Shown piece by piece: positions 1 to 8,388 of a stretch of DNA of 64,000 nt. A program made the translations under genes and the position numbers. The notes below the pieces were generated by a model that was not told the origin of the DNA, did not search any database, and worked only from the letters and a program-made list of their open reading frames with translations. How positions within the stretch are numbered: the stretch's first letter is position 1; each line of letters starts with the position of its first letter. The DNA is from Alexandriicola marinus (GTDB lineage Bacteria; Pseudomonadota; Alphaproteobacteria; Rhodobacterales; Rhodobacteraceae): contig NZ_RBVZ01000002.1 of the NCBI RefSeq assembly GCF_004000435.1, forward strand, positions 1,108,501 through 1,172,500, in the 5' to 3' direction.

Positions 1-489
1 AAAGTGGAAGGCGTGGTGGAACGGGCCCAAGGGGATCAGCGTCCCGTCGGTCTTTCGGGCATAGGGCGATCTGTTCCGACGCATGAGTTGCGCGAACAGG
101 TGCGGCTCCGTCACAGACTTGCCCGAGGCAATGCAGTAACGGTCGAGCCAGTTGCCCGCCGGTCCGCCAGCGACCCGATGCGGATCGTCGATCGGCCCGT
201 CGTAATGGTGGCCCTTGTGGCGCCAGTCCTTGTGCCGGATCCCGAACTTGATCGTGGCGCCCGTCGCCCGCAGGAATTCCATCTCATCCAACGCGAGGAC
301 CCGCAGCATCTCGCGGAAGACGGCTGTCGTCCCTTCACCCACGCCGATGGTTGGCACCTTGGTCGATTCGATGACAGACAGGTCAAGGGTCAGGCCGGCC
401 CGTTTGCCACCCTCCCGCAGGATCAGCGCACTGAGCCAGCCAGCCGTGCCACCACCCACCACGGTGATCCGGAACGGACGGTCGGGCAT
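1..489 (-). CDS. Tryptophan halogenase family protein, partial (N-terminal 163 codons)
   Basis: Reading the reverse strand from an ATG at 489 gives an open frame that runs off the left edge, so only the N-terminal part is here. It opens with an FAD-binding GGGTAGW motif (about residues 11-17), the form of the GxGxxG fingerprint typical of flavin-dependent tryptophan halogenases (PF04820), followed by the conserved GVGEGT stretch near residue 50. These enzymes use FADH2, oxygen and halide to halogenate an indole or other aromatic; the diagnostic WxWxIP motif would lie beyond the edge. The start codon sits one base after the stop of the upstream SDR gene, so the two are probably co-transcribed and translationally coupled. 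Family assignment is good; substrate and true halogenase activity cannot be judged from this fragment. Confidence 0.75.
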   Translation of the reverse strand, partial: MPDRPFRITVVGGGTAGWLSALILREGGKRAGLTLDLSVIESTKVPTIGVGEGTTAVFREMLRVLALDEMEFLRATGATIKFGIRHKDWRHKGHHYDGPIDDPHRVAGGPAGNWLDRYCIASGKSVTEPHLFAQLMRRNRSPYARKTDGTLIPLGPFHHAFHF

Positions 490-490
490 G

Positions 491-1240
491 TCAGACAAGG
501 CCCACCTTGCGACGGATATCGTCGTCACGCAGCGAAATGTCCTGTCCCAGCCAGTCGTCGGCGGCCGCGCTGCACATCCACATCAGCGCCTGCGCCGGCC
601 AGTCCGGCGGGATATGATCCGACCAGTCCAGTTGGCTGACACGGTTGATCCCGCTTGCCTTGATCTCGCGCTGCATCTGGGTCGCGACCGTCCCCGGCGA
701 CAGACCAAGCGCCCGGATCCCCGCCTCGGCATATTCCGTGTGCAGGCAGCCCGTGAGCATTTTGGCCCCAGCCTTCGACGAACAATAATGTGACCAGGCT
801 TCGATTGGCGAAGTTGCCGCACCCGACGAAATCGTGATGATCGTGCCGCCGCCCGCGTCGATCATATGCGGTAGTGCGGCTCTCATGCCGTGGAACACGC
901 CCTTGAGGTTGATGTCGATCACGTTGCCCCAGTCGTCGGGATCGATCTCGGCGATATGGGCGATCGGCTCGATGATGCCGGCATTGCCGATCAGCACGTC
1001 AAGTCTGCCAAACGCCTTGATCGTGGCGTCCACCGCGGCCTCGACCTCCCAGTATCGGCCTACATCGCAGGGGATCGCGATCGCGCTTGGCCCGATTTCG
1101 CCGGCGATTTCCGCGATCCGGTCTTCGGTCCGGGCAAGCAGCGCAACCTTCGCGCCGTTCTGCGCAAATAGTCGTGCTGCGGCCTCGCCGATCCCGCGGC
1201 TGGCACCTGTGATCATCACCACCTTTTCGGCCATGTTCAT
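491..1240 (-). CDS. SDR family NAD(P)-dependent oxidoreductase
   Basis: A 249-residue classical short-chain dehydrogenase/reductase. The cofactor motif TGASRGIG is at residues 11-18, the structural NAG motif at 86-88, and the catalytic Ser-Tyr-Lys set is visible as S138/S139, Y152 and K156 (YCSSK). A PG motif after the active site (LSPGTVATQM) is typical of the family. A good Shine-Dalgarno (AGGAG) precedes the chosen ATG. It reads into the halogenase-like gene with a 1-base gap, suggesting a two-gene unit. The substrate is not predictable; an arginine and no acidic residue follows the second strand (LLAR), which hints at NADP(H). Length is normal for the family. Confidence 0.88.
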   Translation of the reverse strand: MNMAEKVVMITGASRGIGEAAARLFAQNGAKVALLARTEDRIAEIAGEIGPSAIAIPCDVGRYWEVEAAVDATIKAFGRLDVLIGNAGIIEPIAHIAEIDPDDWGNVIDINLKGVFHGMRAALPHMIDAGGGTIITISSGAATSPIEAWSHYCSSKAGAKMLTGCLHTEYAEAGIRALGLSPGTVATQMQREIKASGINRVSQLDWSDHIPPDWPAQALMWMCSAAADDWLGQDISLRDDDIRRKVGLV

Positions 1241-1375
1241 CGGGCTTCTCCTTTCCTGCTTTCATTGCCCGTTCCACAGACGTAGATTCGGGGTCGAGAT
1301 TTCCAGACCTTGACCCGCAAACGCCGGAAACGGAAGCTGGAAGCCAAGGATTTGAACAGGGAAGGGATTCTACCC

Positions 1376-2884
1376 ATGGCATTGAACCTAAAGACAACCG
1401 CGACTTGTGCAGCCGCTCTTTTCGCGGCTGGCGCGGCACAGGCCGATGTGACCGCCCAGGATGTCTGGGATCGCTGGCAGGAAGGCCTCGCGGTCTATGG
1501 CGAAGAGGGCATCACGATTGGCTCCCAGGAAATGGTTGGCCCCAGCCTGACCATCACCGATCTGACAATGTCGATGACCGACCCTGAAATGGGGGATGTC
1601 GAGGTGACGGCCACGATCCCCTCGATCGTCCTGACCGAGAACGGGGATGGAACAGTCAGCGTCGTGATGTCGGAAAGCTATCCGATCCGGATCATCGATT
1701 CACCCCAGAACCAGGCCACGGTCATGGTCACGCAGGCAGGACTGGACCTGCAGGTGTCCGGCACGCCCGATGCCATGGTCTACGATATCTCTGCCGACAA
1801 GCTGTCCATCTCGCTCGACGAGATCACCGATGGCGGTGAGCCGATGCAGGCCGAAGCCCTTCTGTCGCTCAACGGTGTTTCGGGGAACTACACGGCAAGC
1901 TATGGCGATCTGAACACCGTCGTCTATGCCGTCACCACCGGTGGCATCGACATGCTGGTCGACGTGTCCGACCCCGATGGCGAAGGCTATCTCAACTTCT
2001 CGGGTCAGATCGCGGATCTTGCGATCGCGGGGGATATCTCGATCCCGGCCGACATGGATTATGACGCGCCCGAGTCGATGTTCATCGACGGGTTTGCCGT
2101 CGACACGTCTTACGAATTCGGCCAGTCGGCCTATCTGCTCGATTTCATGGATGGGTCCGACGCCGCCAACGGAACGCTCTCGGCCTCGAACGGGACGTTC
2201 GGGCTTTCGATCGACTATGATGCGGTGACCTATTCCACGGGGTTCAGTGATCTCGCGGTGAATTTCACGGCGTCCGATGTGCCGCTTCCGATCGAATTCT
2301 CCATCGCCGAATATGACATGGGCATCGACATGCCGCTGAGCAGTTCTGAAACCGCCTCGCCGCTGGGAGCGCGGTTCATTCTGCGCGATCTGGCCATCAG
2401 CGACATGATCTGGGGCATGGTCGATCCGGGCGCGTCGCTGCCGCATGACCCGCTGACGGTGGCCATCGAATTGTCTGGCATGGGCCGCCTGTTCTTCGAC
2501 ATGATGGACCCGGCACAGGCCATGCAGGCCACCAGTGGTTCGGATCTTCCGGGTGAACTGGACTCGCTCTCCCTCGATGATCTGACGATTCGCGGCGCTG
2601 GCGCCGAGATCCTCGGAAGCGGGGCGTTCACGTTCGATTTCACCGATTTCCAGACGATCCCCGGTGCCCCTCGTCCCGAGGGTGAGCTGAACCTTGCCAT
2701 CAACGGGGTGAACGGCCTGATCGACACGCTTGTTCAGATGGGTCTTGTGCCCGAACAGCAGGTCATGGGCGCGCAGATGATGATGGGTGCGTTCACCCGT
2801 CCCGTCGGCGAGGACATGCTGGAAACCACGATCGAGATCAACAGTGAGGGTCATATCCTCGCAAACGGTCAGCGTCTCCAGTAA
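1376..2884 (+). CDS. DUF2125 domain-containing secreted protein
   Basis: About 502 residues starting with a cleavable signal peptide (MALNLKTTATCAAALF... ending AAQA/D). A longer frame opens at 1310, but its first 22 codons are basic and lack signal features, whereas the ATG at 1376 has a purine-rich GAAGGG upstream and begins the signal peptide directly. The mature start ADVTAQDVWDRWQ is characteristic of the DUF2125 family of Rhodobacterales. The rest alternates short beta-like segments and is acidic, as expected for an exported protein, probably periplasmic. Function is unknown. A related gene follows at 2963, and the C-terminal regions align clearly (NGVNGLIDTL versus NGLNGLLDAL; HILANGQ versus RIIANGQ). 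Confidence 0.8.
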   Translation: MALNLKTTATCAAALFAAGAAQADVTAQDVWDRWQEGLAVYGEEGITIGSQEMVGPSLTITDLTMSMTDPEMGDVEVTATIPSIVLTENGDGTVSVVMSESYPIRIIDSPQNQATVMVTQAGLDLQVSGTPDAMVYDISADKLSISLDEITDGGEPMQAEALLSLNGVSGNYTASYGDLNTVVYAVTTGGIDMLVDVSDPDGEGYLNFSGQIADLAIAGDISIPADMDYDAPESMFIDGFAVDTSYEFGQSAYLLDFMDGSDAANGTLSASNGTFGLSIDYDAVTYSTGFSDLAVNFTASDVPLPIEFSIAEYDMGIDMPLSSSETASPLGARFILRDLAISDMIWGMVDPGASLPHDPLTVAIELSGMGRLFFDMMDPAQAMQATSGSDLPGELDSLSLDDLTIRGAGAEILGSGAFTFDFTDFQTIPGAPRPEGELNLAINGVNGLIDTLVQMGLVPEQQVMGAQMMMGAFTRPVGEDMLETTIEINSEGHILANGQRLQ

Positions 2885-2905
2885 GCTGAACGAGGCTAGC
2901 CTGAA

Positions 2906-2940
2906 CGCGCCGCGCGGGCCAAAGGGGCCGCGCGGCGTTT
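2906..2940 (+). terminator. GC-rich hairpin after the first DUF2125 gene
   Basis: The arm CGCCGCGCGG (2908-2917) pairs with CCGCGCGGCG (2928-2937) around a short loop, and is followed by TTTCATTT. This has the form of an intrinsic terminator lying 20-odd bases after the stop of the first DUF2125 gene. It may also separate or attenuate transcription into the second paralogue at 2963. Confidence 0.65.
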
Positions 2941-2962
2941 CATTTCCGAAAGGAGAACAAGC

Positions 2963-4486
2963 ATGTTTGCCGTTCGCATCGGTACGATTGCCGCACTGAC
3001 AGCCACTCTTCCTGCCGGACCGCTCATGGCCGATATCACCTCGGCCGACGTCTGGAACAATTCGTCGGCCCTGATCGAGGCCCTTGGCGGCAGTCACGAG
3101 GCCGAGTTTCTGCGTGACGGGGACAGTGTCACCATCCGCGGGCACAACGGGTCCTTTGTTCTGCCCATGGGGGCGGGCCGCATCACCTTCGGTATCTCGG
3201 ACTACACCATGACCGAAGAGGCCGGGACGGTGACCGTTACCTATCCGGCGGGGATGGAAATCACGCTGGGCGCGTCGATCACCGGTGAGGGCGATGCCTC
3301 GATGACCATGCGGACGGGAGATACCGCCATCTCCACAATCGCAACCGGCGATCCCGGCGCGGTGAGCTATGTCACGCAGACGGGGCCGTTCTCGCTTGCC
3401 CTGACCGATTTCACTGTGTCGTCGGAGCCGTCCTCCACAGCCGAATTCGAGGTCGATATCGACGGCTACACCGCCGAGACCCGGATCGTGGAAGACACGC
3501 TTGTCGTCGTCTTTTCCCAATCGGAGATCGGTCGAACCACGACGACGTCCACCTTCAGCGATGGCTTCGGCTTCGAAACCGCCACAGTGGCCGAAACCGG
3601 CCCCTCGACCAACACGTTCAGCATGGGGCTGATCCCCGGGGGCGCGGATCTGCTGAACCTGTCCGGCGCGTTGCGGAACGGGATGTATATCACCGCCGAA
3701 AGCAGTGCCCAGAACTCCACGTCGCAAAGCCGCACGACGATCGACGGGCGTCTCGAGCAGGAGGACTTCTACGACGTCGAGCGGGCCTCGGGCACCTTCG
3801 CACTCGATCGCACGCAGCTTGCCTTTGGCGTCGATGTGGGGCCGGGTATCTTTGAGATGGCGCAGGAATTCATGACGCCGCGGGCATTCGGGATCGATTT
3901 TCAGGGCTTTCACATGGACATCGGCGGCCCGATCCTGCGGTCCGATGAAACGCAACCGTTCCGGATCGGGTTCGGCCTCGATGATCTGCGGCTGGGGCCG
4001 ACGATCTGGGCGCTCTTCGATCCCGACAAGGCGCTGCCGCGGGGGCCTGCGTCGCTCGATCTGTCGATGACGGGCGATGTGATCCTCGATGCGGATTTGC
4101 CGGATTTTCTGGCCTTGCCGGAATTGGGCGGGCGGCAGGATGCATCGGTTCAGGTGACCGAGGTCGAGATCGAACGGTTCGGCCTGTCCGCGCTGGGCGT
4201 CACGGCGGACAGTTCGGGCGCGTTCAAGCTGGATTACGGGGAGTATTCCGTCTTTCCCGGCGTGCCCTGGCCCGAAGGCGCGGGGCGGGCCGAGATCAAG
4301 GGCCTGAACGGTCTGCTCGATGCCCTGATCGACGAGGGATTGATCCCCAGCGAAGAAGCCTTTGGCCTGCGTCTGATGATCAGCCTCGGCACGATCGTCG
4401 CGGGCGACGATATCCTCAGTTCCGAGATCGAGTTCACCGAAGACGGCAGGATCATCGCCAACGGACAGCCTTTCAACCTGCCCTGA
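2963..4486 (+). CDS. DUF2125 domain-containing secreted protein, second paralogue
   Basis: 507 residues with a strong AAAGGAGAAC ribosome site just upstream of the ATG. The first 23 residues form a signal peptide (MFAVRIGTIAALTATL, cleavage likely after LMA), and the mature end DITSADVWNN matches the start of the preceding DUF2125 protein (DVTAQDVWDR). The C-terminal 70 residues also match that neighbour. It appears to be a diverged tandem duplicate: overall similarity is limited and the central part differs. The protein is predicted to be exported to the periplasm; the role is unknown. A hairpin terminator separates the two genes, so they may be expressed independently. Confidence 0.75.
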   Translation: MFAVRIGTIAALTATLPAGPLMADITSADVWNNSSALIEALGGSHEAEFLRDGDSVTIRGHNGSFVLPMGAGRITFGISDYTMTEEAGTVTVTYPAGMEITLGASITGEGDASMTMRTGDTAISTIATGDPGAVSYVTQTGPFSLALTDFTVSSEPSSTAEFEVDIDGYTAETRIVEDTLVVVFSQSEIGRTTTTSTFSDGFGFETATVAETGPSTNTFSMGLIPGGADLLNLSGALRNGMYITAESSAQNSTSQSRTTIDGRLEQEDFYDVERASGTFALDRTQLAFGVDVGPGIFEMAQEFMTPRAFGIDFQGFHMDIGGPILRSDETQPFRIGFGLDDLRLGPTIWALFDPDKALPRGPASLDLSMTGDVILDADLPDFLALPELGGRQDASVQVTEVEIERFGLSALGVTADSSGAFKLDYGEYSVFPGVPWPEGAGRAEIKGLNGLLDALIDEGLIPSEEAFGLRLMISLGTIVAGDDILSSEIEFTEDGRIIANGQPFNLP

Positions 4487-4579
4487 CGGGCATCGCTTCC
4501 AGGATGCTTGGCCCCGGTGCCTTGCCGTTCATGCGGCAAGGGCCTACCTCTCCTGCAACACAATCACGCAGGACCCATC

Positions 4580-5926
4580 ATGGCTCATGTTCTTTCCGAT
4601 CTGGCGCACAAGGCGCTTGAGGCCGCGAAATCCGCAGGGGCCGAAAGCGCCGATGTCGTGGCCGTCGACGGAACCTCGGTCGGTATCGACGTTCGGGACG
4701 GTGTTCTCGAACAGGCCGAACGCTCCGAAGGCGTCGATATCGGTCTGAGGGTCTTTGTGGGTCAGCGGCAATCCTGCGTGTCGGTGTCTGATGCGCGAGA
4801 CGAGGCGATCATACGGATGGCCGAACGCGCGGTCGCCATGGCCCGCGAAGCGCCCGCAGATCCGCACGCGGGTCTGGCGGATCCCGATCAACTGGCCACG
4901 GACACCGCGATGGCATGGCTGGAGCTATCGGATCCCACGCCGGAACCGTCTGCCGCCGATCTGGAAGACGATGCCCGCACAGCCGAGGCCGCGGCCCGTG
5001 CCGTCGAGGGTGTCACCCGGATCGACAGTGCATCTGCCGGATACAGCCGCCGCCGCATTCACCTTGCCGCGACGACCGGTTTCTCAGCGGGGTATGAGCG
5101 GACCGACAGGTCACGCTCCTGCGTTGCCATCGCCGGGGAAGGCACAGGGATGGAGCGGGACTACGACTATGACACCCGCATCTTCCAGTCCGACCTGCGC
5201 GACGCGGGCGAAATCGGGACCTCGGCCGGCGAACGTGCGGTCGCCCGCCATGCGCCGCGGCGCCCCAAGACCGGTACCTACCCGGTGCTGTTCGATGAAC
5301 GGATCGCGAGTTCGCTTGTCGGTCATCTGTTGTCGGCGACGAACGGCGCGATGATCGCCCGAGGCTCCAGCTGGCTTCGCGATGCGCTGGGCGAACAGGT
5401 TCTGCCGCAGGGGCTTGATATCATCGAGGATCCGCATCGGGCCCGGACGTCGGCGTCCCGGCTTTTCGACGCCGAGGGGATACCGACCCGCATGAAGAAG
5501 ATCGTCGATGACGGTCGTCTGACGGGCTGGACGCTCGATCTGGCGACGGCGCGCAAACTCGGTCTCGAGACGACCGGAAATGCCGCGCGCGGCACCGGCG
5601 GGCCGCCGTCGCCTTCGGTCACCAATATCGCGCTGACCCAAGGTCCCCACAGCAGGGCAGATCTTCTGAAGGAAATGGGAACGGGCCTTCTGGTCACGTC
5701 GATGATCGGGTCGACGATCAACCCCAATACCGGCGATTATTCGCGCGGCGCATCGGGTTTCTGGATCGAGAACGGCGAGATTGCCTTTCCGGTCAGCGAA
5801 TGCACCGTCGCGGGCAACCTGCGCGAGATGCTGATGCGGATCGTGCCGGCCAATGACGCGCGCCTGCATCTGAGCCGGGTTGTGCCGTCGATCCTGATAG
5901 ACGGTCTGACGCTTGCCGGTGAGTGA
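4580..5926 (+). CDS. pmbA: TldE/PmbA-type metalloprotease subunit
   Basis: 448 residues. The frame extends upstream to 4508, but the ATG at 4580, giving MAHVLSDLAHKALEAAKSAG, is the natural family start. TldD/TldE form a heterodimeric protease acting on unfolded or modified peptides; TldE (PmbA) is the subunit without the HExxxH zinc motif, and no such motif is seen here. The C-terminal block with NPNTGDYSRGASGFWIENG and PVSECTVAGNL is highly characteristic of PmbA. It overlaps the start of the following cysQ-like gene by a few bases, indicating a two-gene operon. Identity as TldE rather than TldD is well supported. Confidence 0.9.
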   Translation: MAHVLSDLAHKALEAAKSAGAESADVVAVDGTSVGIDVRDGVLEQAERSEGVDIGLRVFVGQRQSCVSVSDARDEAIIRMAERAVAMAREAPADPHAGLADPDQLATDTAMAWLELSDPTPEPSAADLEDDARTAEAAARAVEGVTRIDSASAGYSRRRIHLAATTGFSAGYERTDRSRSCVAIAGEGTGMERDYDYDTRIFQSDLRDAGEIGTSAGERAVARHAPRRPKTGTYPVLFDERIASSLVGHLLSATNGAMIARGSSWLRDALGEQVLPQGLDIIEDPHRARTSASRLFDAEGIPTRMKKIVDDGRLTGWTLDLATARKLGLETTGNAARGTGGPPSPSVTNIALTQGPHSRADLLKEMGTGLLVTSMIGSTINPNTGDYSRGASGFWIENGEIAFPVSECTVAGNLREMLMRIVPANDARLHLSRVVPSILIDGLTLAGE

Positions 5927-6689
5927 TCTCGATCTTGTCGTCAGCGCCGTCCGCGAGGCGGGAAAGCTGGCCCTGCAACACCAGGCCCGGCCGATAAATG
6001 TGACGGAAAAGCCCGACGGTGCGGGCCCCGTCACCGAAGCCGACATGGCCGTCGATGAGCTTCTGAAACAGCGGCTTCTGGATAGCCGCCCGGATCATGG
6101 CTGGCTGTCCGAAGAAACGCCCGACAATACCGACCGGCTTGGCCCGTCGCGCACATTCATCGTCGATCCGATCGACGGGACCCGGTCTTTCATCGCCGGA
6201 TCGAAGGATTGGGCCCATTCCGTCGCCATCGTCGAAGACGGGCGTGCCGTCGTAGGGGTCGTCTACCTGCCTGCGCGCGATGCCCTTTACGCGGCCGAGG
6301 CCGGGCAGGGCGCGACGCTGAACGGCGACCCCCTGATCATCGGTGACGCACCCGCGATCGGCTGTGCCCGCGTGCTGACGACGAAACCCTCGCTCGCGCC
6401 CGAACATTGGCACGGTAACGCCCCCCCGCCCTTCGAGCGTCATTTCCGCTCGTCGCTGGCCTGGCGGCTTTGTCTTGTGGCCGAAGGCGCGTTCGACGCG
6501 ATGCTGACCCTGCGTCCGGCATGGGAATGGGACATCGCCGCCGGAGCGCTGATCGCCGCCGAAGCCGGGGCCAAGGTCACCGACCGGGCAGGTGCCGCAT
6601 TGACCTTCAACAAGTCATGGCCCCAGAGCGACGGCGTGCTTGTGGCTCAATCCGGCCTGCACCAGCAGATATCCGAGCGATTGGTCTGA
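5919..6689 (+). CDS. cysQ: 3'(2'),5'-bisphosphate nucleotidase / inositol monophosphatase family (CysQ-like)
   Basis: About 256 residues of the lithium-sensitive phosphatase superfamily. The metal-binding motifs are present: WLSEETPD near residue 63 and VDPIDGTRSF near residue 88 (DPxDGT), with the late motif WEWDIAAGALIAAEAG carrying the third metal ligand. CysQ hydrolyses 3'-phosphoadenosine 5'-phosphate from sulfate assimilation; an inositol monophosphatase role is the main alternative. Two starts are possible: TTG at 5913 and GTG at 5919. The GTG overlaps the pmbA stop by 8 bases and is preferred. The gene is followed after 24 bases by a convergent methyltransferase gene. Confidence 0.82.
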   Translation: MSDLDLVVSAVREAGKLALQHQARPINVTEKPDGAGPVTEADMAVDELLKQRLLDSRPDHGWLSEETPDNTDRLGPSRTFIVDPIDGTRSFIAGSKDWAHSVAIVEDGRAVVGVVYLPARDALYAAEAGQGATLNGDPLIIGDAPAIGCARVLTTKPSLAPEHWHGNAPPPFERHFRSSLAWRLCLVAEGAFDAMLTLRPAWEWDIAAGALIAAEAGAKVTDRAGAALTFNKSWPQSDGVLVAQSGLHQQISERLV

Positions 6690-6713
6690 CCTCCCGCCAC
6701 CGGGGTGGGCGGC

Positions 6714-7355
6714 CTATTTGCGCTTGATCGGGACGATCTTGGCCTGACTGTGGTTGGCGTAGGTGTCCCAGGTGGGGGTGTAGTCCTCGGACTGGTTGCC
6801 CCAGACTGTCCAGCCCGGACGGGGGCCGCGGGCGAAGAGCTCCAGCTTTTCTCCGAAGGAACAGGCCTCGATCAGGTCGTATTGTTCGTCTGGCTTGCGG
6901 CTGTGTTCGCGTTTCTGAGCGCAGATGATGTTTTCCTGACTGCGCGCGGGGGGCAGCGTGCGCACGTTCTTGCCCCGCACGCCGAACAAGAGGATCTCGG
7001 TCACGTTGCGGAAATAGAAGCCGACACCGCGCCTGTCGGGCCCGCCATCCTTCCGGGTCTTGTACCAGATGATGTTCGATTTGTAGCTGAACCCCCAATG
7101 CTCCATGACCTTCAGCCCTTCGGGCAGAAGCGCGTTGGGCACCCAGAGGTAAAGATGCGCCTGATCGTCCGCGATCGCCTCGACCGGCATGTCGCAGATA
7201 TCGTCGAGCCCCATCGTCGGATAGCGCGCGAGGCGCTTGTGTTCCGGCGCCATCTTCCCGGTGCGGTTCTGGAACTGCCAGGGCGGGTCCGCCAGGATCG
7301 TCTGGAACTTGCAGCCCCCCAGATCGGAGAGAAGATCATCGGATGCGCTTGTCAT
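6714..7355 (-). CDS. MT-A70 family DNA N6-adenine methyltransferase (modification subunit)
   Basis: 213 residues. The catalytic DPPW motif is at residues 23-26 and the protein has the compact architecture of MT-A70/M.MunI-like adenine methyltransferases. A late FARGPRPGWTVWGNQ block resembles the SAM-binding region of this family. The gene begins inside the stop of the BglII-like endonuclease gene (ATGA overlap, 7352-7355), so the two form a tightly coupled restriction-modification pair on the reverse strand, with the endonuclease gene first. MT-A70 proteins also occur as phage or orphan methylases, but the linkage to a restriction enzyme supports a protective role. The recognition sequence is not known from sequence alone. 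Confidence 0.88.
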   Translation of the reverse strand: MTSASDDLLSDLGGCKFQTILADPPWQFQNRTGKMAPEHKRLARYPTMGLDDICDMPVEAIADDQAHLYLWVPNALLPEGLKVMEHWGFSYKSNIIWYKTRKDGGPDRRGVGFYFRNVTEILLFGVRGKNVRTLPPARSQENIICAQKREHSRKPDEQYDLIEACSFGEKLELFARGPRPGWTVWGNQSEDYTPTWDTYANHSQAKIVPIKRK

Positions 7356-7963
7356 GTCTCGCCCTCCTCGAAGAACAGGTCATCTTCATAGAGGCTCGCG
7401 CGGATGCCGAACACCAGAATCGGGCAACCCGCCCCGCCGCCGCCTTCGATCCGGGGCAGAAGCTTGGACATGTGGGTCGTCGACGACCCGTAGGACCCCG
7501 CCCGCCCCAGCTTGCGAAAGATTTCCTGCAATTCGTCGCAGCGCGTGATGATCACGCCGACGCTGACGGCGCGCAGATCGAACAGCATGCGGAAATTGTT
7601 CAGATCCCTGTCATAGAACGGATCCTTGTTGTTCCACTCGATCTCGAGGGCGATCCGATTCCTGTAGCAATCCACCCCATGCGTCGGCGATTCCATAAGC
7701 TGGCCATCGACCATCACGGCCGTTTCAAAGCCTTTTTCCAGCCATCCCCGTTCATACAGCCGTTCATCGATGAAGCCCGAGACACGGGATTTCTGTCCGC
7801 CGCCTTCGGTGATCCACGACCGGCGCAGCCTGAACTCCGTCAGCACATCGATGATGTCCTGCCATTCCGCCGGAAAATCATGTGCCAGAATCGCGCTGGC
7901 ATGGCGCCATTCGTGGCATTCGTAATGCGTCCGAACAAAGTCGGGAAGGCGCGTCATGAGCAT
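7352..7963 (-). CDS. BglII/BstYI family type II restriction endonuclease
   Basis: 203 residues from the ATG at 7963, which has GAGGA eight bases upstream; the frame is open further upstream but without similar signals and into the promoter region of the divergent gene. The block ALEIEWNNKDPFYDRDLNNF (about 105-124) is typical of BglII/BstYI-like enzymes. A PD-(D/E)xK-type core can be proposed as D98, E107, E109, matching the spacing I recall for the D-E-Q triad of BglII. Relatives cut AGATCT or RGATCY. The gene overlaps its methyltransferase by 4 bases. Expression of the cutter before the methylase is noteworthy because translational coupling would tie both together. Confidence 0.82.
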   Translation of the reverse strand: MLMTRLPDFVRTHYECHEWRHASAILAHDFPAEWQDIIDVLTEFRLRRSWITEGGGQKSRVSGFIDERLYERGWLEKGFETAVMVDGQLMESPTHGVDCYRNRIALEIEWNNKDPFYDRDLNNFRMLFDLRAVSVGVIITRCDELQEIFRKLGRAGSYGSSTTHMSKLLPRIEGGGGAGCPILVFGIRASLYEDDLFFEEGET

Positions 7964-8116
7964 GGGATGATCCTCGTGACCCCCACATCTAGCGGTGGGG
8001 ATCCCTCTTGCCAAGCAAGGCTTGCGCCCTTGACCGGTCGCCCCGTTCCCGTAGGTTGCGGCGCGAAGCCGTTTTGCACCAACGTGATCTGAACCAGAGC
8101 ACAGAAAGGTCTTTCC

Positions 8117-8362
8117 ATGACGCAGCGTCTGCACCTCGTTTTCGGAGGCGAGCTGATCGATCCGACCAAGTCGGCCTTCAAGAATGTCGATGACATCCAC
8201 GTGGTCGGGATCTTTCCCGATTATGAAACCGCCTATAACGCGTGGAAGGCAGAGGCCCAGCGCACGGTCGATAACGCGCATATGCGGTATTTCATCGCCC
8301 ATCTGCACCGGCTGCGCGACGAAGGGGCCGAGACGTCCCCGACCGAAGAACTGGGAAGCTGA
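8117..8362 (+). CDS. DUF4170 domain-containing protein
   Basis: 81 residues, a small soluble protein widespread in alphaproteobacteria. The family pattern is visible: an N-terminal VFGGELIDP strand, a middle GIFPDYETAYNAWKAEAQ helix and the conserved VDNAHMRYFIAHLHRL segment. The AAAGG before the ATG at 8117 is a reasonable ribosome site. It lies just upstream of a Kdo-transferase-like gene and lpxK in the same direction, an arrangement that recurs in Rhodobacterales, so it may share their transcript. Function unknown. Confidence 0.82.
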   Translation: MTQRLHLVFGGELIDPTKSAFKNVDDIHVVGIFPDYETAYNAWKAEAQRTVDNAHMRYFIAHLHRLRDEGAETSPTEELGS

Positions 8363-8388
8363 TCCCCGGCTACCCGGACACGGCGTCA

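Noticed and set aside
1700-3955. Very long reverse-strand open frame (751 codons) opposite the DUF2125 genes
   Set aside because: It is the antisense shadow of two well-supported secreted proteins with signal peptides; its translation is rich in Arg/Gly/His and has no recognisable domain.
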